This document shows positions 32,491-43,879 of a stretch of 64,000 nt of DNA, one piece after another (the stretch's first letter is position 1; each line of letters starts with the position of its first letter). This DNA comes from Cryphonectria parasitica EP155 (Eukaryota > Ascomycota > Sordariomycetes > Diaporthales > Cryphonectriaceae): positions 310,001 through 374,000 of the forward strand of contig NW_024468913.1 in NCBI RefSeq assembly GCF_011745365.1, written 5' to 3'. Made by a program: the position numbers and the translations under genes. The notes beneath the pieces were generated by a model, which made no database searches, was not told the origin of the DNA, and was given only the letters and a program-made list of their open reading frames with translations.

Positions 32491-34958
32491 CTAATCAGCC
32501 TTAGGCGTGTCCCGGTACGCCTCGGGCAATATTCCCTCCACGGCTGCCTTGATCTGCAAGGCCAGCGGCCATGAATAATACCGATGCATCGCAGTCGTCC
32601 CTCCAAAGATCCAGTAATTCTCCATCCTCAGGTTCCGCTTGAAAACACCACGGAGCTCGCCCTCCTTGTCCACGCCCCAGATGGCATCTCGTCTCGCAGC
32701 CACATCCTGCGGTCCTAAAACCTCGCTCTCGTTTTCCCCAGTCACTCTCCCCGCTTCCTCTTTCCCCTCCTCCTCGTCTACAAACAGTTTTCCTCCAAGA
32801 GTCTGAGCCGTCACCGACCTGTCCGTGTCTTTGAACCCCGTGCACCACACGATAGCATCAGCGTCAAGCTTCGACCCATCACTCAGCACCAGCCCCGTGG
32901 AACTATACGCCACCGGCGAAACATTGCCCCTAACCGCCACCTTCCCAGAGACAATCATGTCGATGCCCTCCCCGATATCATTGAAATGGCCGCCGCCCCT
33001 CTCAAGCAGGTAGTGCATCAGATCGCCATCGCCCGTCACACCATCAAAGACAGGAAATCCAGCCTCTGCAAGCGGCTTGTACCTGTCCGGCTCCCGATGC
33101 GCCAGCGCCACCTGCAGGCCTCTCGCCAGCTGGCCCGAGATCGAGGTCGGGCCCGACATTTGCATCTTGTCGACGCGTTCGGCTGGTAGGGTGGCGTACA
33201 GGCCTAAGCCTTGAGGGGCAAGAGAGTACTCCCATGGGAAGATGTAGGTTGGGGAGCGGGCGATCATGGTCGTCTGCAGGCCGGCAGCGGCGCAGTCTTC
33301 CATTACGTCGAAGGCCGAGTTGGCGGATCCGACTATGATTACGGACTGGTTTGTTTTATCGTTGTGATGATGTATTCACCCTGTCAGTGTTTTTCTTTCT
33401 TTTAACATTGAGAAGAAGAAGAAGAAAAAAAGGGGGGGCGGAAGTGTGTCCATTAATGTTATTGACAAGCTCACCTTTGCACCTCGATCAGTCAAAGTTT
33501 TTGGGTTCTTATACTGGGCCGAGTGAACAACGACACCCTGATACTCCCCAGGGAGCTCAGGAACATAGGGTGCGACGCCAAACACGCCCGTCGCCTGAAC
33601 AAGATGCTTGCTCTTCACCGTCCTGACTCCCTGTGGCGTGCGCACCTTGAAGGTCCAGATACCGCGGGCCTGGTTCAAGGAGCAGCCTTCGACGACAGAG
33701 GAGTTGAATATGGGCAGATGGAATGCCGCAGCGTAGTTCTTCATGTGGTTTGCGAGGTCTTGTCTGGTAAGGATGACGGGGAGGTGGTCAGGGTAGGCTG
33801 TGGAACTTGTTATTTCACCAATACTTTGCACCCTCGAGAGAGAATTGAACTCGTAAACAGAGAAAACAAAATGAGAAAATAAGAGAACGTACGCAGGTAA
33901 GGAGTCTCGCAATTGTGACGGCCAATGTGGAAGCGGAGACAGTCGTACCGCAGTGCCCAGTTGTCTCCTGGCTGAGGATTCTTGTCGACAACCACAGTGT
34001 CGACGCCAAGTGCTTTGAGACGGGCGGCGAGGATGAGGCCACTGATACGATCATGTCCAAAATGTCAGCCGAACCCTTTCACCTCAAGAATCGCAAGTGA
34101 AGGTACTTGAGAGAGGGAAGAATGAGAATGTGATCTTACCCATTGCCACCTCCCAGGATGAACACATCCGTCTCGATCACCTCGTTCCCTTCCAAATTTC
34201 TGCCAGGAGCTTTCAGGGCATCCAGAGCCTCTGGAAATGACTTTAGAGCATCAATCCAGGTAGACATTGTCCAGATCTTCCACACAATGCGCCCCTCCTC
34301 ACCACCAGCATCCTCCTCCTTCTCCTCAGGAAAAAGGATCACCCGCCCCCCACAGGCCGCAGCAGGACTGCCCGTCTCGAACGAAAACATGCCCTCGACC
34401 CACTGCAGAGCAGGTGTGACGACAACATGCTTCACGCTGGCCACATCAAGGTTCAACTCGCCCGTCCAGGCCCGCTCGCGCTGAAGCTGGAGCAGGGCGG
34501 GTGCGATGGCGGGGCCGTCGTTGAAGGTACGGATGTGCCATGTCAGGGCAACGAGGTCGCGCCAATAGGCCTGGGAACCTAGGAAGCAGGACTTCACAGC
34601 GGCGAGATCGTTGGCCTGAAGGGCGTCGTGGAGGGACGTGAGGCCGGTCTGGACGAGTGCGGCGGCGTCGATGCTGGCTGGATCGATAGGAAAGTTTGTG
34701 GGGAGAGTGGGAAAGGGGCGGTAGACTTCCTTGGAGAGGCTGGCTTGTGGAGGATATTCCTCAGGTAGACGAGTCACTGTAAAATGGAAGGTAAGTAATC
34801 AAGGTGTCAGTTCTTCATGTGGTGATGTTGAACCATTTCGGCAGAGACTGGAGAGAGAGACTGGGAAGAGAGACTGTGTACGTATGTGTGAGGACGTGGG
34901 ATCTTTGGATTGAGGGCGTGTAGCACAATGAATAGAAACTATGTTTACCAGAGCCCAT
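32491..34958 (-). CDS. Flavin-dependent monooxygenase with N-terminal NTF2-like region
   Basis: An FAD/NADPH monooxygenase of the FMO/YUCCA/Baeyer-Villiger type. Five exons (34958-34949, 34776-34140, 34041-33893, 33797-33475, 33345-32491) give 657 residues. The first exon codes only MGS plus one base. Residues ~1-190 form an NTF2/SnoaL-like domain (YWRDLVALTWHIRTF). FAD binding is at VFILGGGNGGLILAARLKAL, split by an intron, then DKNPQPGDNWALRYDCLRFH. The NADPH motif is VIIVGSANSAFDVME and the late ATG-type motif is AIVWCTGFKDTDRS. A run of Lys/Glu codons disrupts no motif. Such proteins hydroxylate N, S or C of small xenobiotics or metabolites. The substrate cannot be inferred. Confidence 0.88.
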
Positions 34959-35203
34959 GGCAATCGTTAGTTTCAAGCCGCAGCTTTATGATATGAAATT
35001 AATATGATATCGTATGTACTGGAGTGAGCACTTTGTAGTCTCGATATGTCTTTGGACTTTGACAGCAAGTCAAGATGGACTTTATAACACACGAAACATG
35101 AGTAAATAAATAAATTCCTTAACTGCTTAGTTTGGATAAATCTGTGCCAGCTCGGCAGATGTAAAACAGTGTATAATCAGTCACATGCACCAGTGTATGT
35201 GCC
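34959..35203. other. Intergenic, no gene seen
   Basis: AT-rich upstream region of the FMO gene. No supported element. Confidence 0.4.
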
Positions 35204-35439
35204 TGTTACGCCCCTCAATCTCTCTCCCCTTCCCCTCTCTATATATATCTACCACATACATACACCTATTAATTATACAGATTTATATACAGATACTGAA
35301 AGTCATACCCAGCAGGAGAATCTGAATATCAGAAATCATGACCAATTCGTAGTCGCGCCCAAACGAGACCGACGGATTCACCCATCTCGTGCGGTTCTCG
35401 ACCTCCGTCCTCGGGTTTTCCGCCCTTCGAGTGGTAACA
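35204..35439. mobile_element. Possible solo or remnant LTR
   Basis: The 236-base stretch begins TGTTAC and ends GTAACA, a perfect 6-bp inverted terminus with the TG...CA ends of retrotransposon LTRs. A TATA-like tract (CTATATATAT, about 35239) lies where a U3 promoter would be. The flanking 5-mers (GTGCC and ATTAT) do not match as a target-site duplication, and no second copy lies in the window. The call is tentative. Confidence 0.3.
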
Positions 35440-35966
35440 ATTATTTAGCCCCCTGAGACGATCCTTAAAAGAGGCTCGCGCGTAATAATGACTAGGCGTA
35501 ATAATTACTGTAAGCTTAGGAGGGGCGAGACCGAGGCCGCTATGTTACTCCAACTTTCTTTTTCAGTGGGGGAAGATACCGAGTGGTGAGCCGGAATATC
35601 GGGAAGCAGGGGAACAGAGTTTAGCGGATTGGAAAAGGGAGGACGGAACAACATTCAAGGTGGGAACAACATAAGGCCTGGGCTGCGTGTAGTTACTTGC
35701 TGAGTTGTTACTCGGCCTTCGCGCAAGGGAATAATGTCCGACCGCCGTGTACCATTGACAATTACATGATTATATGGTGGCCGTCTTCAGAACCAAACTC
35801 TCAAAAACTTTCTGATTGTCCACACTGTGTATTGAAGCCGGGCGGTAGTTCAACACATACTAACATACGTGTACTACCTCACTTTCTCCAGCGCGGCATC
35901 TCGTCACAGAGTAGAGTCGCATCCCTGACGCCCAGGTTCACGTGGCTGCTGACCATGCGCAAAGCT
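35440..35966. other. Intergenic with short repeated motifs, possibly transposon-derived
   Basis: It follows the possible LTR. The 10-mer GCGTAATAAT occurs twice within about 25 bases (near 35480 and 35498), and TGTTACT occurs near 35541 and 35705. No open frame worth naming. Confidence 0.35.
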
Positions 35967-37170
35967 TCAATTCAGCTTCTGCCCGTCTGTTTGCTTCAAC
36001 TTGGTCTCGAGGGTGTTGAGTTTGAACATTGGGTAGATAACCGTATCAAGAAGCCACTCGCCCACGCACGACCCAAACCAGACGAATTTGGCGAGCCCTC
36101 CAGCATAATGCCAGTCAGGGCGTCCCCAACCCAATATGCCGCGCAAGAAAACAGGCCACTCGGGCCGCAGAGCATCGGCCACCAGCGTCCTGGCATAGTC
36201 AGCCGGTTCAACCGACGAAGGGGTCGTCCGTGAGAAGGTAAGGCGCCAGCGGTAGATATCCTCGATAGGCCGGTACAGGCTGTTCTCGGGCAGCTGGCGG
36301 GCCGTCTGCAGGTTGATGTTGGTACGCACGGTGCCCGTGATGGCGACCATGACACGCACGCCATAGGGGCGGAGTTCCTGACGGAGGGTGCGCGAGTAGC
36401 CGTTGACGGCGCACTTGGAGGCGCTGTAGGCGGCGGCGAACGGGTACGGCACGATGGAAGAGGCGGAGGAGATGTTGATGATGAGTCCATGGGCGGATAT
36501 GAGCTGGTGGATGAAGCCTTTCACCATGGCCATGACGCCGAACACGTTGGCCTCAAAAGTCTCGCGCACCTCGTCCATGTCTAGATCGGTAGCGGGGACG
36601 GTATGTGTCCTGCCTCTGGATGGATCCAATGAGAGTGAGTGAAGTGGTCAGGGCCTGATGACACGTACTTGCAGTGATGGACAGGAAGTAGAGGGGAAAG
36701 TAAAGGGGAAAGGGCAAGAGGAGACGCACGCATTGTTGACGAGGATGTCGAGAGTGCCTCCAGTCAGGGTTGCAACCTCTTCCACGCAGGCGGAAATGCT
36801 CTTCTCATTGGTTACGTCGAGCTGGAGACATGTGAAGCCTGGCTTTCCAACAAAGTCTGCCAACACGGCTGGATTACGCGCTGTGGCGATGACATGCAGG
36901 CCTAATGTTGATGTCGTCTCGTCAGCCACGCGATCCCCTTTACCAGCGTCCAATCGTCGAGCGAGTCTTTGGACTCGGCTCACGAACCTCGGTCGTGAAA
37001 CGCCTTGCAAAGCTCATTGCCTATGCCACCGGGAGAGCAACTGGAGAGAACTCAACATTCTTTGGTTAGCCGGTGGATCCTCACGATAGGAAAGTCGAGT
37101 CAGCAGTGGAAGAGAGAAAGTTTACGGACCCGGTGATGAGCACCGTCTTCTGGCCAGGCTCCAGAGGCAT
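35967..37170 (-). CDS. Short-chain dehydrogenase/reductase, AYR1-like
   Basis: Classical SDR; the closest known functional group is NADPH-dependent 1-acyldihydroxyacetone phosphate reductase (Ayr1), which acts in phosphatidic acid synthesis at lipid droplets and ER. Four exons (37170-37130, 37040-36988, 36901-36730, 36615-35967) give 304 residues. The cofactor motif TGCSPGGIG is built across intron 1, whose donor is the unusual GTCCGT. NNAG-type sequence follows as DILVNNA. The catalytic site is IINISSASSIVPYPFAAAYSASK, with Ser, Tyr and Lys all present. The C-terminus (VFLRGILGWGRPDWHYAGGL) carries a hydrophobic segment as in Ayr1-like proteins. Family confident, substrate inferred. Confidence 0.88.
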
Positions 37171-38399
37171 TCCTGTTTGAATGATAAGGAAGGTGCTGGT
37201 TGAGATGGAAGAGGAGCTAGAGAGGGAGGCAGTGACGACCGATACTATTAGATCGTGGCAATGATCAAGTCTCGTGAGAAAGGAATGATGCTGTTTCGGG
37301 GCTTTTGGCACCTGGCACCTGCAGCACTGGGAATTACAGCAGCTTTCTCAGTGCTCAGTATGTGAAACCGGACGCTAATACTAATCCATACTCCCGAATT
37401 CCGAGCGGCTGGCTCTGTGTAGCTCCAGTGCTACAGTGTAATCTGCTGTAGGATCCAGTAGCCTCGGTCCAGCATTGAGTTCCACACACACTATTGTATG
37501 TGTGTAGGAGAGAATGCCTAAGCAGGTAATTAGCTGCATACACTTAATGTTCCCCAACCAGGTTTTCCAAGGACAGTCGGCCTAGCTTTGTGACTGGCCC
37601 TGGCAGGTCTGTACTTTGAAGTGGTGGCTTAGACGAATCTTCACTGCCTGTCAGCACCGACTATGTCTTATCCTTTTGTGCTGTGTAGCACTCACAGGTC
37701 CACTGTATAAGCACTATACCTTTGTGTATTCATAGTGCGTCTACTGCTGCGGAGTATGAGGTCACGCTGGACTTGCGCTGCCACCGCCCCTACCCCATCC
37801 TTCTGTCGCTGTCTGCCTCGCTGATGAACGCCTCCATACCCACTAACTACAGTAGGGTAACGCATCCTTGCATCCGCAACCACTTAGAACAGCCTCAACA
37901 GCTTGACAGCCACTCAGAAGAGACAGTTACACGTGGGAAACGATTTGATCAAAGAAACAGATCTCCAGGCGGACTTCACAGCCCGATGCTATCGACAAAG
38001 AAACAAATTGCCTGGTTGTGCTGGATACTTAAGAACTTGGACCGTCTGTCTCTCGTTCTCTTGTCTTTGTCGTTTTTCTTCCTTTCTCATCCCTATGATT
38101 ATAATTGCATCTTGGTCTCTATAACTCCAATTAGGGTCTTGGTTTTAGTCCTCCACTGAAATTTATACTGCTTACAGAGGTTATTACCCCGCACTCTTTC
38201 ACCGTTCAGGGCCTGTAGGTACACGCATGGCACTAGAAACACCACCTTAAGTCATAGTGCCTACCCGCTAACCCTCGCCCCTCCTGCCCAGAGTTGCCGA
38301 GGCTTTTTAAGGTTTTAAGGGTCCCGTCGCCCAAGCTTCTCAGCTCCACACCACTGCGTCCCAGCGCATACGTCAGTCGGTCGCCAGAGTCAGGTCGAG
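37171..38399. other. Intergenic, about 1.2 kb, no gene seen
   Basis: Divergent promoter region between the SDR gene and the glycine-rich-domain gene. Short open frames only. Confidence 0.5.
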
Positions 38400-40836
38400 A
38401 TGCCGTCTCTCCCCTTCAAGCTCAAGGGCAAGAAGAAGGAGACCCAGGCAGAGAGAGGTGATAATGATGACACCGAAAAGACTGCCGACGGTCAAGTCAA
38501 CAATGGCAGCGCAAACATCCCTGCGAACAATGTGACGGCCCCTCCACCGGCATACACGGACAATGACAACAACCAGGACCAGCAGACTAGCCATGTCGAT
38601 ATCAATGCCGCCTTCGCGAATCTATCTCTGCGCAGCACGCCTGGAGAGCCCGACGAGGATACCTGTCTGGCCCACCTGAAGTTGTTGTTCGCCATCCAGT
38701 CCATGAAGGACGATGTCGGCTACACGGATGGTCTCTGGGGTCTCTGGGACACTCTGGCCGACAACGACGATCTCGACCTCGACGACGTACCGTCCGACGA
38801 CCTCCTCCCAGGCGCACCTACTACGAGCAAGAAGGACGCAGACCCCGACCAGCAGAGGAAAGTCAGGCTGAGCAAACTTCGCGAAAAGCGGTGGGCCCTC
38901 TTCGTCGCCCGGGCTGTCGACCGGTACGAGTCCTGGTGGAATCACCTGCCCAAGACGTTGCTGCGCGAGGAGGATATGTATGAGGGCACATCTTCAGCAT
39001 ATTCTGTATTTGTAGAAGAGAGGAGATATATTCAGTGGGCAGAGTCCATGCTGCCCCCGCTGGATGTCTTGATGGTGTAAGTAGCCCTCCCTCCTCCTCC
39101 TGCCCGCTTCGTCTTCTACTGAGCTGACCCTGGCCGCTCGTCCTTTTCTCCCAAACAAGGTGGCATGCCCATATGCTGAACCCGCGAGCCTACCTCGAAG
39201 ACACCCTGCGCATCGGCGTGTCCCTGTTCTGGGCCACTGGCATGCCCTGGGGACCTGTGTCCTCCGCCATCGATAACGACTTCAACTATAATCCCTCCGA
39301 CGACGCCAAGGCCTCCTTCGTTGCCAAGACGGGCCGCGCCTGGGACAACGCCGAGGACTCCCTGACAAAGAACATCAAGTGTCCGGCCTGCCAGGCACCT
39401 CTCGAGATCCCCTGGACCACCTGTGGCAGGGACGAGGCTGGAGGAGGACCGCCCCCCTCTGGTTTGGTCGGCAACGGCTACGGCGATGGCGAGCTCCTCT
39501 GGTCCTGCCACCACTGCGCTGTCAAGGTTGACAAGAAGCTCTTGTCTGTGGCCAAGTTCGTCAAGGACGCCCAGTCGCTCGTGGTGAACTCTACTACCAT
39601 GCCCGGTACCGTGCTCGAGCCCACCACAGGCGTGCCCAAGCCTATCCCCGCCGCCTTCAAGTCTGGCAGCTACCCCTGGCCGCGAACCTTTCCGAACCGC
39701 CTGATCCGGCAAAAGCTCATCGTCCCAATTGCAGAGCTCATCCGGCCAGGCATGTCACCCAACCCCACGATGGAGACAGTCCGGGACCTCATCGAGCAGG
39801 TGCTCAGCGACCGCACGGCCATTCGCCAAGTCGAGGGCGGGCAGCTCTTCAGGAGCCACGTCCTTCCCGCCACCTCGAGGATCTGTGTGCGCAAGATGAT
39901 GTCGCGCTACTGGGAGAACTCCAGTCCCTTCGCCCTCGACCTCGGCGGTGCCGTCATGAGGCAGGGCATCTTCACTGCCAAGATGTTCCAGATCGACTGG
40001 CTGCACAGCCCCAACGCCCGCGGCACCATGGCCCGCCTCGTCAATAAGTATCACCGGTTCATGACCCTGATGCGTGACCACCCCAACAAGACCTGCGTCC
40101 CGACCCTCGATATCGACCTGGCCTGGCATACGCACCAGCTTGCACCGTACGCCTACTACCGGTACACGATCACGTCAACGGTCGACCACAAGTTCGTTGA
40201 CCACGACGACAAGATGGCCGAGGACAAGCTGGCGACGGGCTTCGACTGGACCACGCGGGCCTACCAGGACAAGTACGGCGAGGTCTACAGCGAGTGCACC
40301 TGCTGGTACTGCGAGACCATCCGCTCCAGCAACACGGGCAGCGTATCTCGGATGCTGGGCATGTCAACGCAGGAAAAGGTCGCGCAGAACTTTCACGACT
40401 CGGGCCGTGCCAAGCTCTGCCCGCCAGACAAGAGCGCGCACATCTCAGCCCATAACGCAGTCCGCCAGCAGTCGTCAGACGCCCGAGACACGGTGCGGGA
40501 CTATCTGCGAGAGCGGCAGTACCGCCAGCTCGAGCTCGACTACCAAAAGGCGTGCAAGCGTGCCCAGAAGAAGGGCAGGACGCTCCCTCCCCGTGATGAG
40601 TATTACAACCACTGGGGGTATAGCTACTACATGTACTCGCCCTTCCTGTTCCCCATGTATTTCACCCCAGGCCTCTACTATGGATGGAATCCAGGCTTCA
40701 TTGGAGGCGGCGCGGGCGCATGGGGAGGTTGCGCACAAGGATCCTGCTCGGCAGGCGTGGCAGCTGGCGCATGTGGCGGACCTGGTGGTTGCGGTGGCGC
40801 AGGGGTAAGAAGACTTCAGTTTCTCAATCCTCAATT

Positions 40837-40876
<40 letters not shown>

Positions 40877-41146
40877 CTTTTGCATAATCTTCAACTTTTC
40901 TTGCTGGACATGGTCCACTGACCTCATTCAAACAGGCCGGCGGCTGCGGTGGCGGTGGTGCAGGAGGTGGTTGTGGTGGAGGTAAGTCTGCTTTTTTCTT
41001 GTTCCCTCTCCCCCTCTCTTTGGGTGATCCTTTCGACCCAGACTTGAGTGCCCACCTACTGACCCTCTCATGTAGGAGGTGGTGGTTGCGGCGGCGGTGG
41101 TGGAGGCTGTGGAGGAGGAGGAGGCGGTGGCTGTGGTGGTGGCTGA
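38400..41146 (+). CDS. Glycine-rich domain-containing protein (DUF1399/GRDP-like)
   Basis: Four exons (38400-39076, 39160-40804, 40936-40981, 41076-41146) give 812 residues. A hydrophilic leader is followed by two copies of the family's WHxH-type motif: VWHAHMLNPRAYLED, formed across intron 1, and DIDLAWHTHQLAPYAYYRY. CPAC and WSCHHC pairs between them suggest a metal site. The C-terminus changes to a Tyr/Met/Pro-rich stretch (SYYMYSPFLFPMYF) and then a Gly/Cys-rich tail (CGGGGAGGGC type) spread over three exons, two of them tiny. Plant homologues (GRDP1/2) act in stress responses; the biochemical role in fungi is unknown. A CT repeat lies inside the second intron. Confidence 0.85.
40841..40871. 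repeat. (CT)n microsatellite in an intron
   Basis: A pyrimidine repeat within the 131-base second intron of the glycine-rich-domain gene. Confidence 0.9.
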
Positions 41147-41550
41147 GGACGACGAGACTGGCCATCTTGGGACGTTAAGATGGTGGAGGTCATTGAAGGG
41201 TAGCCTATGCTGGTACTTGACATGCTAATGCTTTCCTTTGAAGAGTTTCTGTGGCTTTCTTTTCTGTCTTGGCACTGAACTCTGTAGTACTTTCATGTCC
41301 TCTTTTTCTTTTCTCTCTTTTTTTTCTTTCTTTTATTATACCCTCTGTTAACCAAGCCAGTACTTTTCATGCTCTTTCGAATCAATCAGATCTAAAGGAA
41401 GGAGATAGGCAGGCAGACAGACGGACAGACGGACAGACGGACAGACATGGTTTCCTCAGCTTGATTATATATTATCATGTATGGTTTGATGATGCAACTC
41501 CACTCAAGGAGGACGATGAGTCTCTATTTTCCAGGTTTGCACACGAACAT
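41147..41550. other. Intergenic between convergent genes, with a tandem octamer
   Basis: At about 41411-41446 the octamer GGACAGAC is repeated in tandem about four times, with degenerate edges. Otherwise this is 3' regions of two convergent genes. Confidence 0.7.
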
Positions 41551-43235
41551 CTACAAAAAATTATCTGCCTCGAGACTGAACTCGGCAAGACGCTCCTCAA
41601 GATCCCTCTCCAGGTCGTCGTCAGGAGGACCATACCGGATCACATCGCGCAGCGCCCTCGTCGTCCTGGGCGAGTACCTCCCTTTTCTTTCCTGCATCAG
41701 TTCAAATGCCTCCCAGAAGAACCGCCTGCCTCTCTCCGGATCTCCTCCACCACACTCGCAGAACCCGCTGACCCGTAGCGCCTGGTACATGAGCTCGACA
41801 AAAACATCCTCGGAGTAGACCCGTCCGCCGCCACCGCCGGCGCCGCCGCCCACCAAGTCCTCCTCGTCACTCTCGCGCAGTTCCTTTCGGATTCGCGCCA
41901 GCCTGGCAAACACCTCGGGCCATTTCCCGCGGCGCTTGAGACAGAAGACGAGCTGCAGCTCGACCTGGAGGCGCTGGTCGGCAGGGGCGTGGCCTGCGTC
42001 GAGAGAGGCTACAGCGCGGCGGAGGAAGCCCTCGGCGTCGTCGTGGCGGCCTAGAGAGTCGAGAACGTCGGCATGGACGGCCGTCAGGTGGACGAGAGAT
42101 GCTATGTGGGCTGGATACAAGTAGGAGCGGAACTGGCTCCAGACTGCCTCGGAGGCGAGGCCACACACTGCTCGACATGCTTCTTCTGCCTCTCCTGGCG
42201 GCAGTCCTCCTCCTCCTCCTCCTCCTCCTCCTCCTCCTCCTCCCTCTGCTCCTTTCTCTCGCCCATCACTTCTTCCGCCAGCACCACCCAGCATAAGAAG
42301 CAGATCCGCACAGATCATCGAAATCGGATGCCGCGGGCCCAAGACCACACCACTCAAGTCCTGCAAGTAAGAGACCAGCATGCGCAGGATCTCGGAGCGG
42401 CCATAGTACAGACACAGGCTCATGACCTGCAGCAGCACGGCCAGCATCTGCGGGTCGCCGGACAGCAGGCTGGGCTGGACGAGGTCGAAGGCGCCGTCGA
42501 GGCTCTTGAAGGCGACGCGGTCAAAGGCGCCGCGGCGGAGCTGCAGGTTGGCGAGGGTCTCCTCGAAGGCGAGGCGGAACCTCTGGACGGGGCCCTCGAG
42601 CTCGATCTCGACGGTGACGACGACGGCAGCTGTGGGTGCTGCTGGTGCTGCTGACGATGCGAAGGGGGGGTTGTTGTTGGGGTTGTTGTTGTTGTTCCTT
42701 CTTGTCATGGCGGCGGCTCGTTTGGCGGACTCGAAGGTGCCGGCCAGGTAGGCCTGGCTGTGCCGCAGGATGCTCTCGGGGACCCGCACCGATTCGGGGG
42801 GGCGGAGCAGCGCGGGCAAGGATGTGGATGTGGAGGAGGACAAGGAGGGCGGCGGCACTTGGTAGGTCCAGGAAGCGGACGACCATGAGGGGGTGGGGCT
42901 CGGGCTCTGACTGGGCCGCAGGGAGCCTTCTTCTTCGGATGAGGAGGAGGAGGAGGAGGAGGAGGAGGAGGAAGGCGAGGAGGAAGAAGGATGTGCGGCG
43001 AGACAGGCGGCCGAGACCAAAGTGGATATGGAAGCCCGGACGGAGACGGAGGCGGAGGTGGTAGCGCTCTTTTTGGCCCGTCTGGCTGCTGCTGCTCTCC
43101 TCTGCAGGGCCTGTTGTAACCTGTCGGCGCGGATGAGCCTGTCGCCGACGACGTAGAACTCGGGCTTATTCTCGCCTGGCCCAGCAGCATCGACCAGTGC
43201 GGTGGAGGGCGAGGGTGCGGAGGAGGCTGTTGCGG

Positions 43236-43280
<45 letters not shown>

Positions 43281-43879
43281 GTGGTGTTGATGATGATTGT
43301 GATGATGAGGGCCACTCTCCTGCCTTTTTGACGATGGTGCTGATGTCGCTGGCCTTGACGTTCTTTGCGATGCGCCACTGGTTCAGACGATCTTTGTACA
43401 TTTTGGGTCTGTAAAGAGGAGAGAGAGAGAGAGAGAGAGAAAAGAGAATGTTAGAAACACCTTCTTGTGAGCCCCGAAGCTCCTAATCACTCGAATAAGA
43501 AGTAAAAGGGGATGAGATTCCACCAAGCAATAATAAGTGGTAAAACTCACGTGGCCCGAAATCGATACTCCTTGTCCATAAAGACAATCAGGTCTTTAAG
43601 CTTCATGTTGTCGTCCCTGTAATGCTTTGTGATGATGTCCCGGTATGCGGCCCAGTCTGCCGCCCGCGCCCAGGGCAGCATACTGCCGGGGTTGGAAGTG
43701 GAGGGGCCGGAGGAGGATGAGGAGCCTGTCGCTGTGCCCTGCCGTCGGCCTAATGCTGTAGCTCCTCCTGCTATCGTCGAGGTAGAGGGCTGTCTGCTTG
43801 TTGTTGCCATGGCCGCTGGCGTAGAGCCCGTCGTGGCGATGGTATTGCCACGATCTCGCTTCATCGTGGGCGGAGACAT
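41551..43879 (-). CDS. Clr5-domain protein with long low-complexity regions
   Basis: Clr5 domains are short N-terminal fungal modules first named from a fission-yeast silencing factor and often found in presumed regulators. Two exons (43879-43551, 43408-41551) give 728 residues. The domain spans the intron: AADWAAYRDIITKHYRDDNMKLKDLI (about residues 67-92), VFMDKEYRFRATPKMYKDRL, then NQWRIAKNVK. The next 250 residues are dominated by poly-Ala, poly-Ser and poly-Asn runs made by CTG, GAG and GTT repeats. The C-terminal third has helical, tetratricopeptide-like sequence (ALLQVMSLCLYYGRSEILRML, LVHLTAVHADVLDSLGRHDD, VELMYQALRVSGF) broken by a poly-Gly run. The start is the first ATG in frame; upstream a GTG is also open. 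Confidence 0.85.
42204..42242. repeat. (CCT)n repeat coding poly-Gly in the Clr5 gene
   Basis: A trinucleotide run inside coding sequence, read as glycine codons on the minus strand. Confidence 0.9.
42940..42972. repeat. (GAG)n repeat coding poly-Ser in the Clr5 gene
   Basis: A trinucleotide run inside coding sequence of the Clr5 gene, read as serine codons on the minus strand. Confidence 0.9.
43243..43276. repeat. (CTG)n repeat coding poly-Ala in the Clr5 gene
   Basis: A trinucleotide run within coding sequence close after the Clr5 domain. Confidence 0.9.

Noticed and set aside
40842..40927. Reading through the CT repeat after 40804 as the C-terminus of the DUF1399 protein
   Set aside because: The open frame runs into a pyrimidine repeat and stops; the GTAAGA donor and later Gly/Cys exons give the family's expected tail.
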